A stretch of 64,000 nt of DNA, taken from positions 2,702,637 through 2,766,636 of the forward strand of contig NW_022985162.1 in the NCBI RefSeq assembly GCF_010093535.1, read 5' to 3'. The notes below the pieces were generated by a model. It searched no databases. It worked only from the letters and a program-made list of their open reading frames with translations, and was not told the DNA's origin. The translations under genes and the position numbers were made by a program. Source of the DNA: Lindgomyces ingoldianus. Its lineage: Eukaryota > Ascomycota > Dothideomycetes > Pleosporales > Lindgomycetaceae. Shown here piece after piece: positions 10,111 through 23,711 of the stretch (within the stretch, counting starts at the first letter, position 1; each line of letters starts with the position of its first letter).

Positions 10111-12412
10111 GCGTGACGACGTCATAACGCCCTCTTCTTTGGGTTCTCATTCGGCTCTCCCATGAATGATTGACTCCACTCGGACGGCGAATATCAATCC
10201 GTCCTCTCTTTACCTTCAGAAGCCCTTTCGAGCCTCGCGGCGTAGAGTATCGGGTAATTTTGGAGGATCACATGTCGATACACTAAATCATATAACAGTA
10301 TATAAGTGAAGTTTGCGATGTCAAATTTTTATTCATAGATGACCACTGATTTTCTCTGCCAGTGGTTTACTGGCCCAGGGCACCTGTCATAACTTCTGAT
10401 TTCATACCATTGATACCAGTTGTGAAAAGTCCCGAAAGGATCCGCAATGAGAAACCTTCCCTGCACAGCGCCCACCAGTCTATTGCACCTTGTCACTAAA
10501 CGTGGAACATGACAGGGGCTATCCAGGTCAGGCATCGATATTCTGTTCACATTCTTACTGGTTCCAACAAGGGACCTAACTAGTATAACCTACACTATCA
10601 ATTTCTACGTTGGGTCATAACATGATGTCTATTGAAGTTGTAATTGCTTGCTATCCCTCCTGACCAAGTTGTCTAAAGAAAAACTCCCCCAGCCCCGCAA
10701 ACACAAGAGAGATTCACACTTACCAGCAACCTAGCACGGGGCCTACATCACTCATCGATCACCTCCACCCAGACATATATTTCTCACCCGCCCATGCGAA
10801 GCCAGCGAACAGTTCCCGCCCAAGCTCTTGCTTCAACAGGCATGTGGTATTATGCAGGGTCGAGCCGAAAACAAGTCCAAAACATATGTTTCGAGTATTG
10901 CCAAGATATGAAAGTAGATTGGCCTATGTCATGTGCTGTGGCTATCCGTCATGTGTCCAGATGTTCACTGGTGCTTTGGCTTGGCGTGCGCTGCTGTTGC
11001 CCGAGTATTGCAATCAACTTCGGATTTATATTGATTTGCTTTAACACTCAGGCGCAATTTGGGTGAATCTCCGACTATTAGGCTTCAGATCTACTCCACC
11101 AAACCCTTTGGACCCCACCCCATCTCCCATCCAATTCGCTATGGACTGTGGGCCCTCAAGGGGGCCCCTCTCATCACCAAGGCGATTACAACTTCGGCTC
11201 CAGGGCCCCTGTCCACATATCTTTCATCACAGCAACAGCCCCTACGGACTACCACATATATCTAGATATAGAGGAAAATATAGTAGGATATTTATGTTAA
11301 AATGGGTTGTGCTTAATTTAAGTCCAAATTTGTGTCCTGCATTTGCTGAGCTAATTCCCACAGAATGCGACAAAATGCAGTAATTCTTCCACTTGAACGG
11401 ACCAGGGCCTACCGACTCAACCTTGGAACTAAGATTGCCACTACCAAGCCCAACCCCACATCTCAAAATCATCTTAGACTTACAAAATCGACTAGTTTCA
11501 ATTATTAAATTTGAAAGGGGAGTCTCAACACACCAAGGCAAACCCTCTAGTATCGCGTAAATATCCCTACCACGGTGAGTGGAGGGCATGGAAATGTAGA
11601 GTTCTTGAACCCGTTTCTTGGCCCTATTCATAAGAGCTGCAAGTGAGTGGAATCCGAAGTTAGCGGATCTGGTGGAGAAGGCTATGAATTTGTGCGATTG
11701 TTAGAAGCATTGGGCATTTTTAACAAAGAATTTTTTTGGGGGGGAAATTTCAGGCTAGACTAACTTGCTGCGGATAGTGACACATTCGAACTTCTTTAAT
11801 GGATTTCCTGCAGATATAAAAAATTGGGGTTTTTAGGTCGGTGGAGAGGGTTAAAGATAGTCACCCGATACCATTACAATGCACAGTACCTATGACACCA
11901 CGATACATGACAAGAGAGAATATTGCGCCCGCTAACGCCCTTGCTAAAACTGCGGAGGACGACAGGAGGATGCAGACTGTTGCAACGGTGGACGTATTCG
12001 AAAGCAAAATTAAAACGTCAACATTTATAGTTCTGATTACAGACGGGCATTACATTTTCGTAAACAGTTGGTTACACCACAACCCGTCAGGACAATAACA
12101 ATTTGCTCATCGTCCAAATCATAACACTGACCATCCACAAACCATGAAAGCCAACCATAGTAATGCCGCTAAACGCCGTCCCATCCACCCACCGTACTCC
12201 ATACCAATCAGCCCCAAGTGAGCCAACTGGCTCTACAACAACCCACTATCCCAAACCCCCAACAAAGCCAAAGCATCCCTGACGGCAGAAAATTTCACCA
12301 GACCCCTGAAACCGCTATCAATCTCGTCAGCTAGATTCTCTCTTCCCATCAACAAGGCCAAAGAAAGGCAAGAGCATACCATAATTGTCGCGGGGGCACG
12401 CATACACATCAC
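10111..12412. other. Gene-poor intergenic region
   Basis: 2.3 kb between the thioesterase stop and the coiled-coil gene stop, AT-richer than the flanking genes. A 129-codon ATG-initiated minus-strand ORF at 11631-11242 reads plausibly as protein (e.g. HRGRDIYAILEGLPWCVETP) but matches no family I know. The last few hundred bases should be 3' UTR of the coiled-coil gene. Nothing else is supported. Confidence 0.4.
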
Positions 12413-15400
12413 TCACCCAACCGTACTCTCTTCCTCCGCTGCACGTCTGAAATAATCCGCATCACTAGCCGGAGGTTCAAGCGCTGCAGTCGCGAGATCC
12501 GTGCCCACGCCTGAATCACTGGGCAAAGCGTAGAGACACAGATCTTTCTTGACTTCCTCGACTGCGCGCTCGACTTCTGAGGCTGTGGGATCGAGGACTG
12601 AAGTCGAGACTTCGGACGCTGTGATCTCGGATGGTAGGACGGGGCCTGTTTCCGTGTCATCCTCATTGCCGGAGTAGTCAGAGTGGTCGGAACCCTCGTC
12701 TTCGCTGCCTTCATCGATGGTTTCCGCACCACCCAGGAGCGTGGAGTGAACAGTGGAGCCGTAGGATGTGCGACGATCAACATCGCTGCCTGTCATGTAC
12801 GAGGATCCAGAGGCGTACGTGTATTCGCTAGGCGTCTCGCCTTCACCATAGCTCTCAGCGTAACTCCCTGTGCCGTAGCTATATCGCCGCTCGGTGCCGG
12901 TCTCACTGTGCATGTCATCATGATTTTCTTCGGCAATGGAATGGTTATCCTCAATCGCTAAGTGAGCTGGAGTATGTTCAGTCTCGGTTTCGCTCTCCTC
13001 GCTCAATGTCTCGTTTTCCTTGTTGACTTCTGCGACGCTGGGTCTACCTGCCCAAGAACTCTTACGCAAGTAGTTGGTCTTGACAGAGTGGCTGCGTTTA
13101 AGGTTTCCGGAAGTAGACATCGTGCTACCGGGTATTGAATATGTCTGTGCTCCTGCTGATGAATTGCCACTGATCTGGCTAAGGGAGTGAATTCGACGAC
13201 TGGCCGGGTTGGGAGGCGGCCCATTGCGGCGAATGGCAGGGCGAGATTTCAACGCCATGGAAAGGCCACTCGCAGCGGTGCTCGGAGGAGGCATGAGCTT
13301 GCTAGCGTCGCTTGTGACATCTGCGCTCATTCGCTTCTTGGCTTTGGCCGGGTTCTTCCTTCCTTTAGACATCATAAGGGCCCGTGAGTGATCCATGATA
13401 CCGTTCAGAATCCTGCGTTCCAGAGCATCGGCCTTGGCGTCCATGACATGTAGCTCTTCTCGTCGAATCTCAAGCGCCGTATGAAGAGAGGAGACCTCAC
13501 CCGTCAGCCGAACCTTCTGGTTAGCAAGATTTTCGCGCTCGACCTGCAATGCTGCAACGATGGCGAGGAGTTGGTCCTTCTCTTCCTTGACCTCGAGAAT
13601 GGTGCGCTCCTTCTCATCCTTGAGCTCTTGCACGACACGGTCTTTCTCCTCTTTCAGTTCCTGTAAAACACGCTCCCTCTCATCCTTGAGTCCCCGGATG
13701 TCAGCTTCGAGTTGCTCCTTCTGCGCGTGACGACGCTCAACCAACAGGGCAATTTCTTCAGCCTCTCGTTCCTTGGTCTCGTTCCCGTCGGTGATGAGCT
13801 GAGTTTGTTTGGCAACGAACTCGCTGACCTCAGCAGCGGTGGCCATGACCTGTTTGTGGATCTGATCGAGACGCTCAAGTTGCGGGGTAGAGTTTTTGGC
13901 TTCGTCGACATCACCAAGGAGCTTGTCGAGCTTTTCCTGGACTTGCTTATCGTCGTATATCTGGACAGATTCAATGGCAGCAGGTGGCGCTGGAAGGAGG
14001 GCCGGTATATTGGAGAAGTGGTTTGAAATCTCTTGTGCACGTGCCTTAGCTTCCTCATTCCACACGCGGGTCTGTTCATCGGCAGTTTCCTTGGCTTTCT
14101 GTGAATGCTCGTAGTGCTGACTAACCAAGGCTTGGATCTCGCGAAGGGTGACCATGAACTTAGGATGATATTCAGTAATGTTGTCCTGAAGGCCGTTGAA
14201 GATCCGTTCGACATTAGCAATCTCATCTCGGGTATGTGAATGCTCCGTCTTGCCATCTTCCTGATGCTCCTGGAGCTTCACCATGGCACTATCGATCTTT
14301 TGGATAACAGTAGTAGACTCTGCCGACAGCTTCTGCGCTGCTTCCTCAAATTGATCCTTCATACCCGTGATGGTTGCACCGAGAGTATCCATGGTGAGAC
14401 GGAGTTCGTCAGTCATTCCCTTGGTGTTCTCCAAGATCCTCTCCTGCTCCTCGGCCTTTTCCTTCATGACCTTAGCTTGCTCGTCGGCAAGCAGCTGTGC
14501 ATCATCGTACTTTGCCATGAGGGTATTGAAGCGGTCGTCGATCGTTTCGACAAGTCCGGCGATGATAGCATCCTTGGCTTCGTCGTGTTTCTCCGCAGTC
14601 AGGGCCGACCTCTCCTCTTGGTCATTTCGAAGCCCTTCGATGGAACCATGTGCCCGCTCAAACTCACGAGAAACAATTTCCATGAGCTCTTTGACATCTG
14701 CGGTGATGCTAAAGTTCGATCCAATTGTGTCCTCTAGACTCTTGAAGGAATCCCTGAGACCTTCCATCGGCCCACCTTCAGTGAGGTTCGTCTTGATCTC
14801 CTCCTTAATATCATCAATCGCGAGCTTGACATCATTCATGCTCTCCACAAGATCCTCTGCCTCCTTCTTACGATCATCAAATGCCTTCGCAGTAATTGCG
14901 ATGTCGGATTCGTAGCTATCTTTCATTTTGTCATGGCTGTCGCGGAAATCGTGAATGAGCCCAGTGAGCTGCTCAACGTCGGCCTTAGAAGGAAGTTCAT
15001 TTCCATCAGGAATCTTCATCTCTTCGATCTTGGCCTTAATATCGCAGACGAGGACGGCAAGACTGTCAATATCAGCTTTGGTTGCTTTTTCAACAACTTC
15101 TTCCTCTGTCTCCTCCAGCTTTGCAGACTTCATTTCATCCAGCGCATTCTTGATGTCATCCGCAATTACCTGGATCACTGCGACATCTCCCTTGGTGGCA
15201 CCTTCTTCTTCAATCTTCTTTGAAAGTGCTTCAATCGCTTCTGAAGTTGTTTGAACCACTAGCTCGATGTCTTCAAGGTTTTCTTTCGAGATCGTGGTTG
15301 CAGGGTCAGGGACGGCAATCTCCTCAATCTTAGCTTTCATGTTCCCAAGAAGAGTCTCAATGGCATCGGTATCTTCCTTGGTCGCTATTCCTTCCATATT

Positions 15401-18400
15401 AAGGGCAGGCTGCTCACGATCTTGGAGTTGGAAAACCGCGGCTTGAAGATCCTTCAGCAACTCCTCGATCCCAACGAGGTCGCTTTGCATTGCAGATCCG
15501 GGTGCGACGTTAGATTCAGGAGCAGGCGGTGCATGTTGAAAGTTGGCATCTATGGCCTCCACCTTGATCTGGAGCTGCCCTAGCATGACTTCTACCTTCT
15601 CTAGATCATTCCGGCGTGGAGGATCTACAGCTATATCTCGGGTGATTGGGGCCTCGAGATCTTCGGCAAGCACAACTTCGTTGCCAGTTGGTACTGTCTC
15701 TTCCTCTTCCTCTTCCTCTTCCTCTACCCTCCTACCCTTCAGTTTATCGACGTCTTCGCGCAGGCTCGCAAGACCACCTTTGAGGGTGTCTAGGATTTCG
15801 TAGGAGACGGTCATATCGACCGGCTTATCAACCATTTTTGTAACATCAGACCGGAGGCCCTCAAGACCTTCATTCAAAGCGTCGAGAATCTCGCCGGTTG
15901 CCGACATGTGACGGTCAGGGTTGTCGATCTTCTTTTCCAGATGCGATCGAAGGTCATCAAGGCCAAGTCGAACAGCTTCAAGGACCTCTTCGGTATCAGC
16001 ACGGGAGTGCTGGCGAGTGAGCCCATTAGAAGAACGAAGTTGCTCCAACTCGCCACGGAATGCCTCAACAAGTTCTTGATTGATGCTCATCGATCCGGAG
16101 CTTTCCTTGATCTCCTCTAAACCGGACTTCAGGGCTTCAAGGATCTCTTCCTTGTCGGCAGACCCCCCAGAGCGGACAAGCGTGTTTCCAAGAGTCTCGC
16201 GCAAATGTTCCAACTCTCCTTGGATCGAGGTGAGGTTCTCCTTTGAGGCATCATCGTGTGAAATTGCAATCTGGGAACGAAGACCGTCTACGAGTTCACG
16301 TACTGCGTCAATAATGTCGTCCTTCTCAGCCGTGCCACCGGATCGTACCAACGCCCCACCCAGAGTCTCTCGTAAATGATCAAATTCTTCCTTCATCGTG
16401 GAGATGATATCCTCATTAGAATTCTCCAACGTGCGGTTCTCGCCTAGTTTCGCACTCAATTCACCGAATCCAACCTGTAGCTTTTCCAAAACATCGTCCT
16501 TGTGGTTGGCAGCGTCCCCAAGAATGACATCCTTCAATTGGTCGAATTCTTGCCTCATGGCCTCATTCATCTCTTCGTTAGAGTCAAGATCTAAGCCACG
16601 GGTTGCGACTTGGGATTTCATGTCTTCAAAGCCGATAGTGAGTGCACTCAGAATCTGTTCCTTGTCCTTGGCAGCTGGCAAGAATTGCGAACTTAGCTCC
16701 TCATGGAGATGCTCGAATTCGGACTTGATGTAGCCAACCATGTCACCTCGGCTCCAGGCATGATCACCGCGAGGTCCTTCGGCCACGAATCCTTGGACGT
16801 CGACTCGCAAGCGATCAAGCTCGTTACGCATCGTTTCGACGAGTTCATCTTTCTGAGTGACATCCTGAGCTTTGTCGACGTAGCTCTCGATCTCGGCGCG
16901 TAAGCTGTCCAGCCCATCCCGGAGTGCATCGAGTACCTGTTCCGTGTCGCGGCCATTGGCAGAGGAGTATGCCTTGAACTCTAAATGCATTTTGTCCACT
17001 AGGCCCTGCAAGCGCCCCAAGATTTCGTTGCCGTGCGCTTCATTCTGCGGTTGTGAACCTTCCAAGCCAGCCCTTACAGCCTCAAAGAGGTCGTCTCGGT
17101 TGATCTCGATCTCCCGGGGCCCACTCAAATCCGCACTCACCAGGCCTTCCCTGATGGCGTTCAAAATGAAGTCTCTGGATATGCTATCCGCTTGGGATGT
17201 ATGGGGGACCAGGGCAGGCTTGAACTCGTCAAGGCATTCCCGCACAGCCATCAACACCTCCTCTCGTATCTCGTGAGCTTCATTGATTGGTGGTGGAAGT
17301 TTGAGGTGCTGAATTGAATCCTGGATAATATTCATGATTTCCTCCTTTGTAGCACCGCTAGGTGCTCGGGAATCTTCTAGACCTTCCTTAATGCATTGAA
17401 GGATTTCATCTCGCTCAAGGCCAAACTGCTGGACTTCTATTTCTGGCTTGTACGCTTCGTGTGCTTCCCGAACTGCGGAAATAATGGCCTCTTTGTCGAG
17501 AAGTGCACCTTGTGCGGAGAAGTGATCAAGCCCACGCTCTGCCAAAGCATGCTTGACAACATCGTACACTTCATTGCTGTCGACGGTGTTCCGGGTCATA
17601 GTGGAAGAAGTAGATTGGCGTCTCCTCTGACGCATCACCTGATCCAGATGCTGTTTGATCTCTGAGAGACCCTCTTGAACGATGAGACTCATCTCCTGGT
17701 TGGGTCGGCCGGATTCAATGGCGCCTTGAGAATTCGCTGATTGCATCGCATCGTCAACCTTGCGAGCGAGTTCTCTACCCATTCCGAGAACCTCGCCACG
17801 AAGGTCTCGGACGAGTGTCTTAGTTTCCATAGTCACACAGCCTGATTCCGCAACGCTGTCCTTAATCTTTCGCAAGAATTTAAGCATCTCGTCGCTGACG
17901 AAGTCAGCTGCCTTGGGGCTAGAGTATGGCTTGGTCCCATCTCCCGTCTTAGGGACGGAGATATTCTGGTTGAGATCCCGACTCTTTAGGGTCAGGGGGC
18001 CTGTTCCTGGTGATGGTTGAAACGACGCTGATCCTGGTGTAGCGTTTGATCCAAGGGGGTTATTGGCCGAACCTTGCTTTACAAACTCTACTAGTTCGCT
18101 AACCTTCTTTGCTGTGTCGCCGGTCGCCTTGTCCACCAGTTTCTGCAAGCTGCCCAGGAGTCGTTCCTGCCCATCTTTTGTAACCATTTCACGGATAATT
18201 TTTTCGAGCATCGCCACACTGGCAGCACCTTCGACCGAGTAGGGATTCGGGCTGCCGATCCGTTCGTCCAACAAGAAGCTGCTTGGAGACGGTATTCGAG
18301 GGAGTGTAAATTGCTTCGTCGGTGTCATGTGCGGGTCCTTCACGCCTAAGCCACTGCCAGAACGAAAAATGTCACCTGGGGTACCAACCGTGTGTGCTTC

Positions 18401-19405
18401 GTTCATAGTTTTCAGCAAATCCTTCAACGATTTTCGAATGTCCTCATCTCGAGAGCTTGTCGCCTCCTTCAAGCTCACCAGGTCAGTCGCATTGTCCTTA
18501 CTCCGGCGGCTGAGTTGCGACATTTCTTTCTGGAGATTGGACACAATGGTGGTGATGCCTAACAGCTGATTTGATATGGCATCAAAGGTCTGGCCGGTCT
18601 GAGGAGCCCTGGTCGAAGAGTTGGTAATGTTTGCAAGAGGGGGGTCGAGATGCTCGCGAGGCACCGTCATGGTCTGAAGCGCAAGCATGGTCGCTGACGG
18701 CGGAGTGTTCTCTCCCAAGATAGCCCTCTGCAGAGGGCGGGTAGAGGGCCGTAGCGCAGGCGTATCCTTGAGAACATCGCGGCTTGATGGGGTCGGAGTG
18801 CCGGTTCGTGACGGGCTGTGATCCCCCGAAGTCGCAAAGTAGTCCTTCTCGCCATCTCGGGCTGGCGTTCCACCCCTTGTGCTGGACCGCTCAGGCGATC
18901 GTTCTTGCGACCGTTCGGGTGAGCGTTCTGGCGACCTGACGCCATCGAGGAAACTCCTAAGGTCCCTGACGCTAGTGGTCTGCAGCGACTGCATGCGCTT
19001 ATGCTGTGCGCCTTTGATCAGCGACCGTTCGGGAGACCTCTGCGGCATCGGGTTAGTCGTGTATGAGCTTGATGGCATGCTCTCCCGTGCTTTATCTTCC
19101 AACGCCTTTGCCGCCTTCGCAATGGCAGCGGACGTGTTTGGCCGGGTAGTAGGGCTCGAAGAGCCTGGATTCAATGGGAGAGGTGCAGGTGCACGACTGG
19201 GATCAGAGCTGTCCCACCTGCACAGCGGGGTGTTTTGTCAGCGGCATTACTCTCGATTGAGGGGATTATGTTTATTGTTTTGAGGGCTCAGAGAGGATGG
19301 AGCATACATCGGAATAGATGACCTCAGGCTTATGTCAGAGGAGAATGAATGCTGGTGTCTGACGAGCTCTCGGTCGCGAGAGTCCTCCCTGTCGACAGAG
19401 GGCAT
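12413..19405 (-). CDS. Giant coiled-coil protein with tandem helical repeats
   Basis: Two exons, 19405-19308 and 19217-12413, flank a 90-nt intron (GTATGC donor, CTGAC branch, TGTGCAG acceptor) and encode about 2,300 residues. The N-terminal 180 residues are Ser/Pro/Arg-rich with repeated SPERS units. At about residues 590-1,200 there are at least twelve tandem 33-40-residue repeats built as helix, GLxxLR, helix (e.g. DALRDGLDSLRAEIES, DALNEGLEGLRSDVTK, EALKSGLEEIKESSGS). Long coiled coil follows to about 2,000, including KDERERVLQELKEEKDRVVQ. A basic patch (GRKNPAKAKKRMS) and an acidic Ser/Tyr/Gly-rich tail close the protein. Similar fungal proteins are often labelled chromosome-segregation ATPase-like, but no ATPase motif is visible; a scaffold role is inference. 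An upstream in-frame ATG at 19447 is possible. Confidence 0.8.
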
Positions 19406-20077
19406 ATCGTAGATTCTGTGGTAATATTCGCACTCAAAGGACAGCACCAGAATGTGAAGCAGAATCAGGCCAAGGTAAGCGCGTCTAGTACAATTGCATA
19501 ATTGTCTGATCGCGCTTCAAGGGGCTTCAGCGATCCAGCGCGAGTGGGGTATAAGAGATGGTAGTCGTGATTGTATGAGAGTGCGCAAAAGTGAGGTGGG
19601 ATGGAAGGTGGAGTTGTGTGTGTTGATAAAAACGCTCCGGGGTTGTTTACTATTAGACCTGGCCTGTGCGCATCGCTGTCGCCCAACGTCATTGGGCCAC
19701 GCCTTCCACAGCACACCCTCTCATCACCCCGGCAGCACGCCAAGCGCTTAGAACACGAACATACCACACAAAGGCCTCGCAAATAGAAGAGATACACGTT
19801 CAAAAACCTAACTCGGCGCGTCCCAAGGGTGCGCGTCGAGTCCTATATTCCAGCTTCCGGGAGCGGGATCACCCGCGCGGTTGCCAGGGCAGAGTCTGTA
19901 TGCCAAGCCTTCGGAGCGGCGTTACCTGTCCCCGCGCCCTCATTGCGACCTGGAGCTCTGCGTGAACATAATAATCAACCTCATTTTGAAACTCCTGCTG
20001 CCCTCTCTCCACTCGACTCTAATACCTCTTTTCTCTGCACCCCAAGTCTCTCCCATCTCCTCTCCACGACTATCATT
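19406..20077. promoter_or_regulatory. Divergent promoter region, coiled-coil gene and RPN6
   Basis: 672 bp between the start codons. No copy of the yeast proteasome element (GGTGGCAAA) was seen on either strand. The frame of RPN6 stays open upstream to an ATG at 19829, which would add 83 residues unlike Rpn6; I treat this as 5' UTR. Confidence 0.4.
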
Positions 20078-21402
20078 ATGGCTGTCCCGGACAGTAGCAA
20101 ACGGATAGCGGAGGCGCAAAAGCTCGCAACGACCGAGCCCTCCAAGGCCGAGAAGCTCTACAAAGAGGTCCTGTCGACAAACCCGGGCTCCAACGAAGCC
20201 GCCATCAAGAACTATGAAACTGCCCTCGTCGGCTTGGGCGAGCTTTTCCGCGATCAGAGGCGAGTCGATGCCCTCGCCGAGCTGGTCAGGCAAACCCGCT
20301 CTGTATTGTCCTCATTCGCCAAGGCAAAGACGGCAAAGCTAGGCACGTATCAAGCAAATCCGCCAGGAGCTTGCTCTGACTGGAAACTTCTGCAGTGCGG
20401 CAGCTTCTCGAGCTTTTCACCACGATCCCCAACACCACCGATATCCAAATCTCTGTCACAAAATCGTGCATCGAGTGGGCAATCTCGGAGCGCCGAGGGT
20501 TCTTACGGCAGAACCTCGAGACTCGGCTCGTCTCTTTGTACATGCAGAAGCAGTCCTACTACGAAGCTCTCACTCTTATCAACAGCCTGCTCAAGGAGCT
20601 CAAGCGGTTAGATGACAAGCTCGTGCTCGTCGAGGTGCAGCTTCTCGAGTCGAGGGTCTACCACGCGCTTGGGAACATACCCAAGGGACGGGCTGCCCTC
20701 ACCTCTGCCCGGACCTCGGCCGCTTCAGTATATACGCCGCCACTTCTTCAGGCCGGGCTGGATATGCAGAGCGGGATGCTTCATGCCGAGGATAGCGACT
20801 TCAACACGGCCTTCTCGTATTTCATCGAGGCCATGGATGGTTACCATTCTCAGGATGAGGCGCAGAAGGCGACGTCAGCACTGCAGTACATGCTTCTCTG
20901 CAAGATCATGCTGAATCTTGGCGACGACGTGACGTCGCTTATGACCTCGAAACAGGCTATCAAGTATGCAGGCAAGAGCTTGGACGCAATGAAGGCTGTA
21001 GCTAGAGCACACACGAACCGTAGCTTGGAGGAATATGAGACGGCGCTAACCGACTATCGACAGGAGCTGGGTAGCGATCGCTTCATCACTAGCCATCTCC
21101 GACGCTTGTACGACAACATGCTTGAGCAGAACCTTATCAAAGTGATCGAGCCATTCAGCAGAGTCGAGATCGACCATGTCGCTAAGATGGTTGGGCTCGA
21201 CACGGTGCAGGTGGAGCGCAAGCTCTCGCAGATGATCCTTGACAAGGTCATCATTGGAGTCCTTGATCAAGGGGCTGGCTGTTTGATTGTCTATGACGAA
21301 TCAGAGCGAGATCAGGGCTACGACGCAGCGCTGGAAACAATTGAGAAGTTGAGCAACGTCGTGGACGTTCTCTACACGAACCAGGCGTCTCTGCTGGAAT
21401 AA
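20078..21402 (+). CDS. RPN6: 26S proteasome lid subunit Rpn6 (PSMD11)
   Basis: Non-ATPase subunit of the 19S regulatory particle that clamps lid to core. Two exons, 20078-20342 and 20396-21402, encode 423 residues, the family length. The intron is 53 nt and uses a GC donor (CTAG|GCACGT), a CTCTGAC branch site and a CTGCAG acceptor; only this junction gives the conserved KAKTAKLVRQLLELF. TPR-like helices fill the first 300 residues (MQKQSYYEALTLINSLLKEL, LVEVQLLESRVYHALGN). The PCI domain follows (LRRLYDNMLEQNLIKVIEPF, then MVGLDTVQVERKLSQMILDK), and the protein ends YTNQASLLE as in other fungi. Head to head with the coiled-coil gene. Confidence 0.95.
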
Positions 21403-23711
21403 GGAAATGAGGAAATGGTCAGGAGTGTGTGATGGAAGCGATGGAGGAAGATGGCGTCAGGAGGGTGTCTCCTCATCCTGCTTCGGGAACTATCTGGAAG
21501 CTATGTAATATAGCATAGACGGCACGGCGTACTGCAGAAGCATGGCGACGGCCGATGAAAGCTCATCAACCAGTCTCCCTGATTTCAATACGGTCTCAAT
21601 CTGCTCGCCATATTGCCCTGCTTGCACCCTGGTTTCACCGCCCAACCTTTCTCCCCAAGTGGGCTGGGAGACATTCTTCAGATATATGAAAACATAAGCA
21701 CTCAAACGCGATGCCTTCCCCTCTGCTATGCGCGTCTGACGCGCGCGGATTATTGACGATTTGACTTGATATTAACTTCCCTGCACCAACTGTTTCGAGT
21801 CAGGTATGGTGGTGAGAATTACAGGGGCTGCACAGCGGTTTGCATGCTTACCTTGCAGCAGTTGGCTTCGGGTCTTTTTGAGGTAGCGGCTCCTTGGACT
21901 AAGCATGCACGCTTCTCTCTATTCTTCTAGAACTTCTTCCCTGTCGTCCTAGTGAGGCGAGCGGATACAATGGAACATCCGACAGTAGGGCCACGAGCAT
22001 AGCCAAGAGTGTCCTGGAGCCATGTTCCTGTCGGTGCTCGGGCTCGGGTTTCGCCCAGCCACGCCCAATCATCATTGCTTTTCAACACGACACGACAAGC
22101 CTCCTCCGTACCCTCCTTGCAGTGGTGCAGTACTCTGCGAGCCACAGTAGATAAAATAAGCACTTGGCTTTGTGAGTGTTGCATTTAGGGACAACGGCCA
22201 CTATCTTGAAGCCAAGACAGGCTAAAACCCTCTCCACGAGGCTCATGCACCTCCCCACACAAGGGCAGATCTTTATCCCGGCTGCACTAGACCTCTTTAA
22301 TGGTCGGACCCTTTGGATGACGATGCAGCTAATACATTTCGGCCCCCGACGGATGAACCTGCGCCTGTAGTTGAAACGGAGAGGCTATCCTTGCCGTCCG
22401 CATCATCTTGAACCGACGACACTCAGCACGCCAAGGCTAACGACCTCACAAACTCTGATCGGCTTCATCCGTCCTTTGCAACGAGTTCTCCGACCTTTCT
22501 TGTTAGTCGCTAGGCCTGAAAAGAACCATGAATGTTGGACTTTCGTCTCGAAAACAACTTACTTATGCTAGATTCTTCCAATCCGATGCTGTGGTTGGAT
22601 GGCTGTTGGCAGAACAGACCTCCGAATGGGTAAGCCTGCCTTCGACTCCAACATCAGCCCTCCATCAAACGGGGCGTAATCGCTCACAGGTCCGCAAGCT
22701 TTCCGCTAGATGATCCATGTACCAGGTTTCTCTTCAGTCGAAGTCCGCGAGGCCAATTTATGGCTTAACTCATGGCCGATGCTGCTCCGCATCCGGTGTA
22801 GTTTCCTTAGTGTGTGCCTCAGGATCCTCCACGCCAAGTTCACCATCAGCCCCTCTTCTCAACCTGTAGCATCGACTGAGCATCTCCGCGCCTTGTTGTC
22901 TAGGCGTCCAACCTTACGATCTGTCCCCTTACTTTGGATTGACCAGGAAAACTGTCCACCACGTGGAACTTCTGTGCTACCCTGTCTCTGCATGAAGCCA
23001 TGTGGAAAATGGCTTAACTCACAGATAGGCCATGTCGGCAAGTATTCCTTCGCCAATAGTAGCTGATGAGGCTTCGCCTCACCCATTCCTGTCAGTGAAT
23101 GTTCGTGTGCTAGCGGCAGCGGAAGGTTGAACCCTTCGAGGGCATGGAGGCACGATAGCCAACCATTCCTGAACAGCGGTCCCACTTAGTAGGTACCACC
23201 ACCCTGCTTGTTCTCAATGGCGGCTGCCATGCCTCGCGATGGCCTAGCCTATACGAAAGCAAGATCCTTCTAGGATAGAGGTGAGTGGGCACGATTATGT
23301 TAATACTGTGAGGCGATTCCCGAACGGTTGCTTGGTCGCCTTGCGCAGTGACTGTTTCGCCGATGAATGCTCGTTTCATTTTGCTAGCACTCACTTCAAA
23401 CTCGGGACCTGCCTTAAGCCCCGGATGATGACACTGTGATTGACGCCTGTTCATCACGACCCACGCTTAGGCTTGTGCTGCCGTCCGCGCCAGCTAGAAA
23501 CAAGGTGCTGACGACCGAATCGACCTGAAGCGTGGCTCACACTCTCTGAATAGCACCTACAAACTCGTACATATCACGTTCTAACCCTCGTTTTGGGAAT
23601 GCTATACCCACAGACTCGCCAACCCCTCCTCCACGTAAAAGCCTTGATCTCGCCAACGATCCCCACACCTTTCGGACTCCGACCCTCATCTACAACAGAT
23701 ACCCTCGAAAT
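21403..23711. other. Intergenic region with possible decayed coding segments
   Basis: 2.3 kb between RPN6 and the SDR gene. Short open stretches occur on both strands but none is intact. Around 22280-22500 a plus frame reads acidic and Ser/Thr-rich with a single stop, and around 22860-22950 the same strand shows LRSVPLLWIDQ, vaguely like the core of a HET domain. The evidence is too thin to call a gene. Confidence 0.3.

Noticed and set aside
11140..11162. GGGCCC-rich hairpin
   Set aside because: Short imperfect inverted repeat with no flanking RNA gene or terminator context.
13654..18945. Many 60-200 codon frames on both strands
   Set aside because: All are shadows of the long coiled-coil gene, whose repetitive codons keep other frames open.
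19218..19250. 33-nt intron (GTAATG donor) in the coiled-coil gene
   Set aside because: It is too short for a fungal intron; the GTATGC donor at 19307 gives a 90-nt intron with the same acceptor and also preserves frame.
19829..20077. In-frame 83-residue N-terminal extension of Rpn6
   Set aside because: The residues do not resemble Rpn6 and the length at the chosen ATG matches the family.
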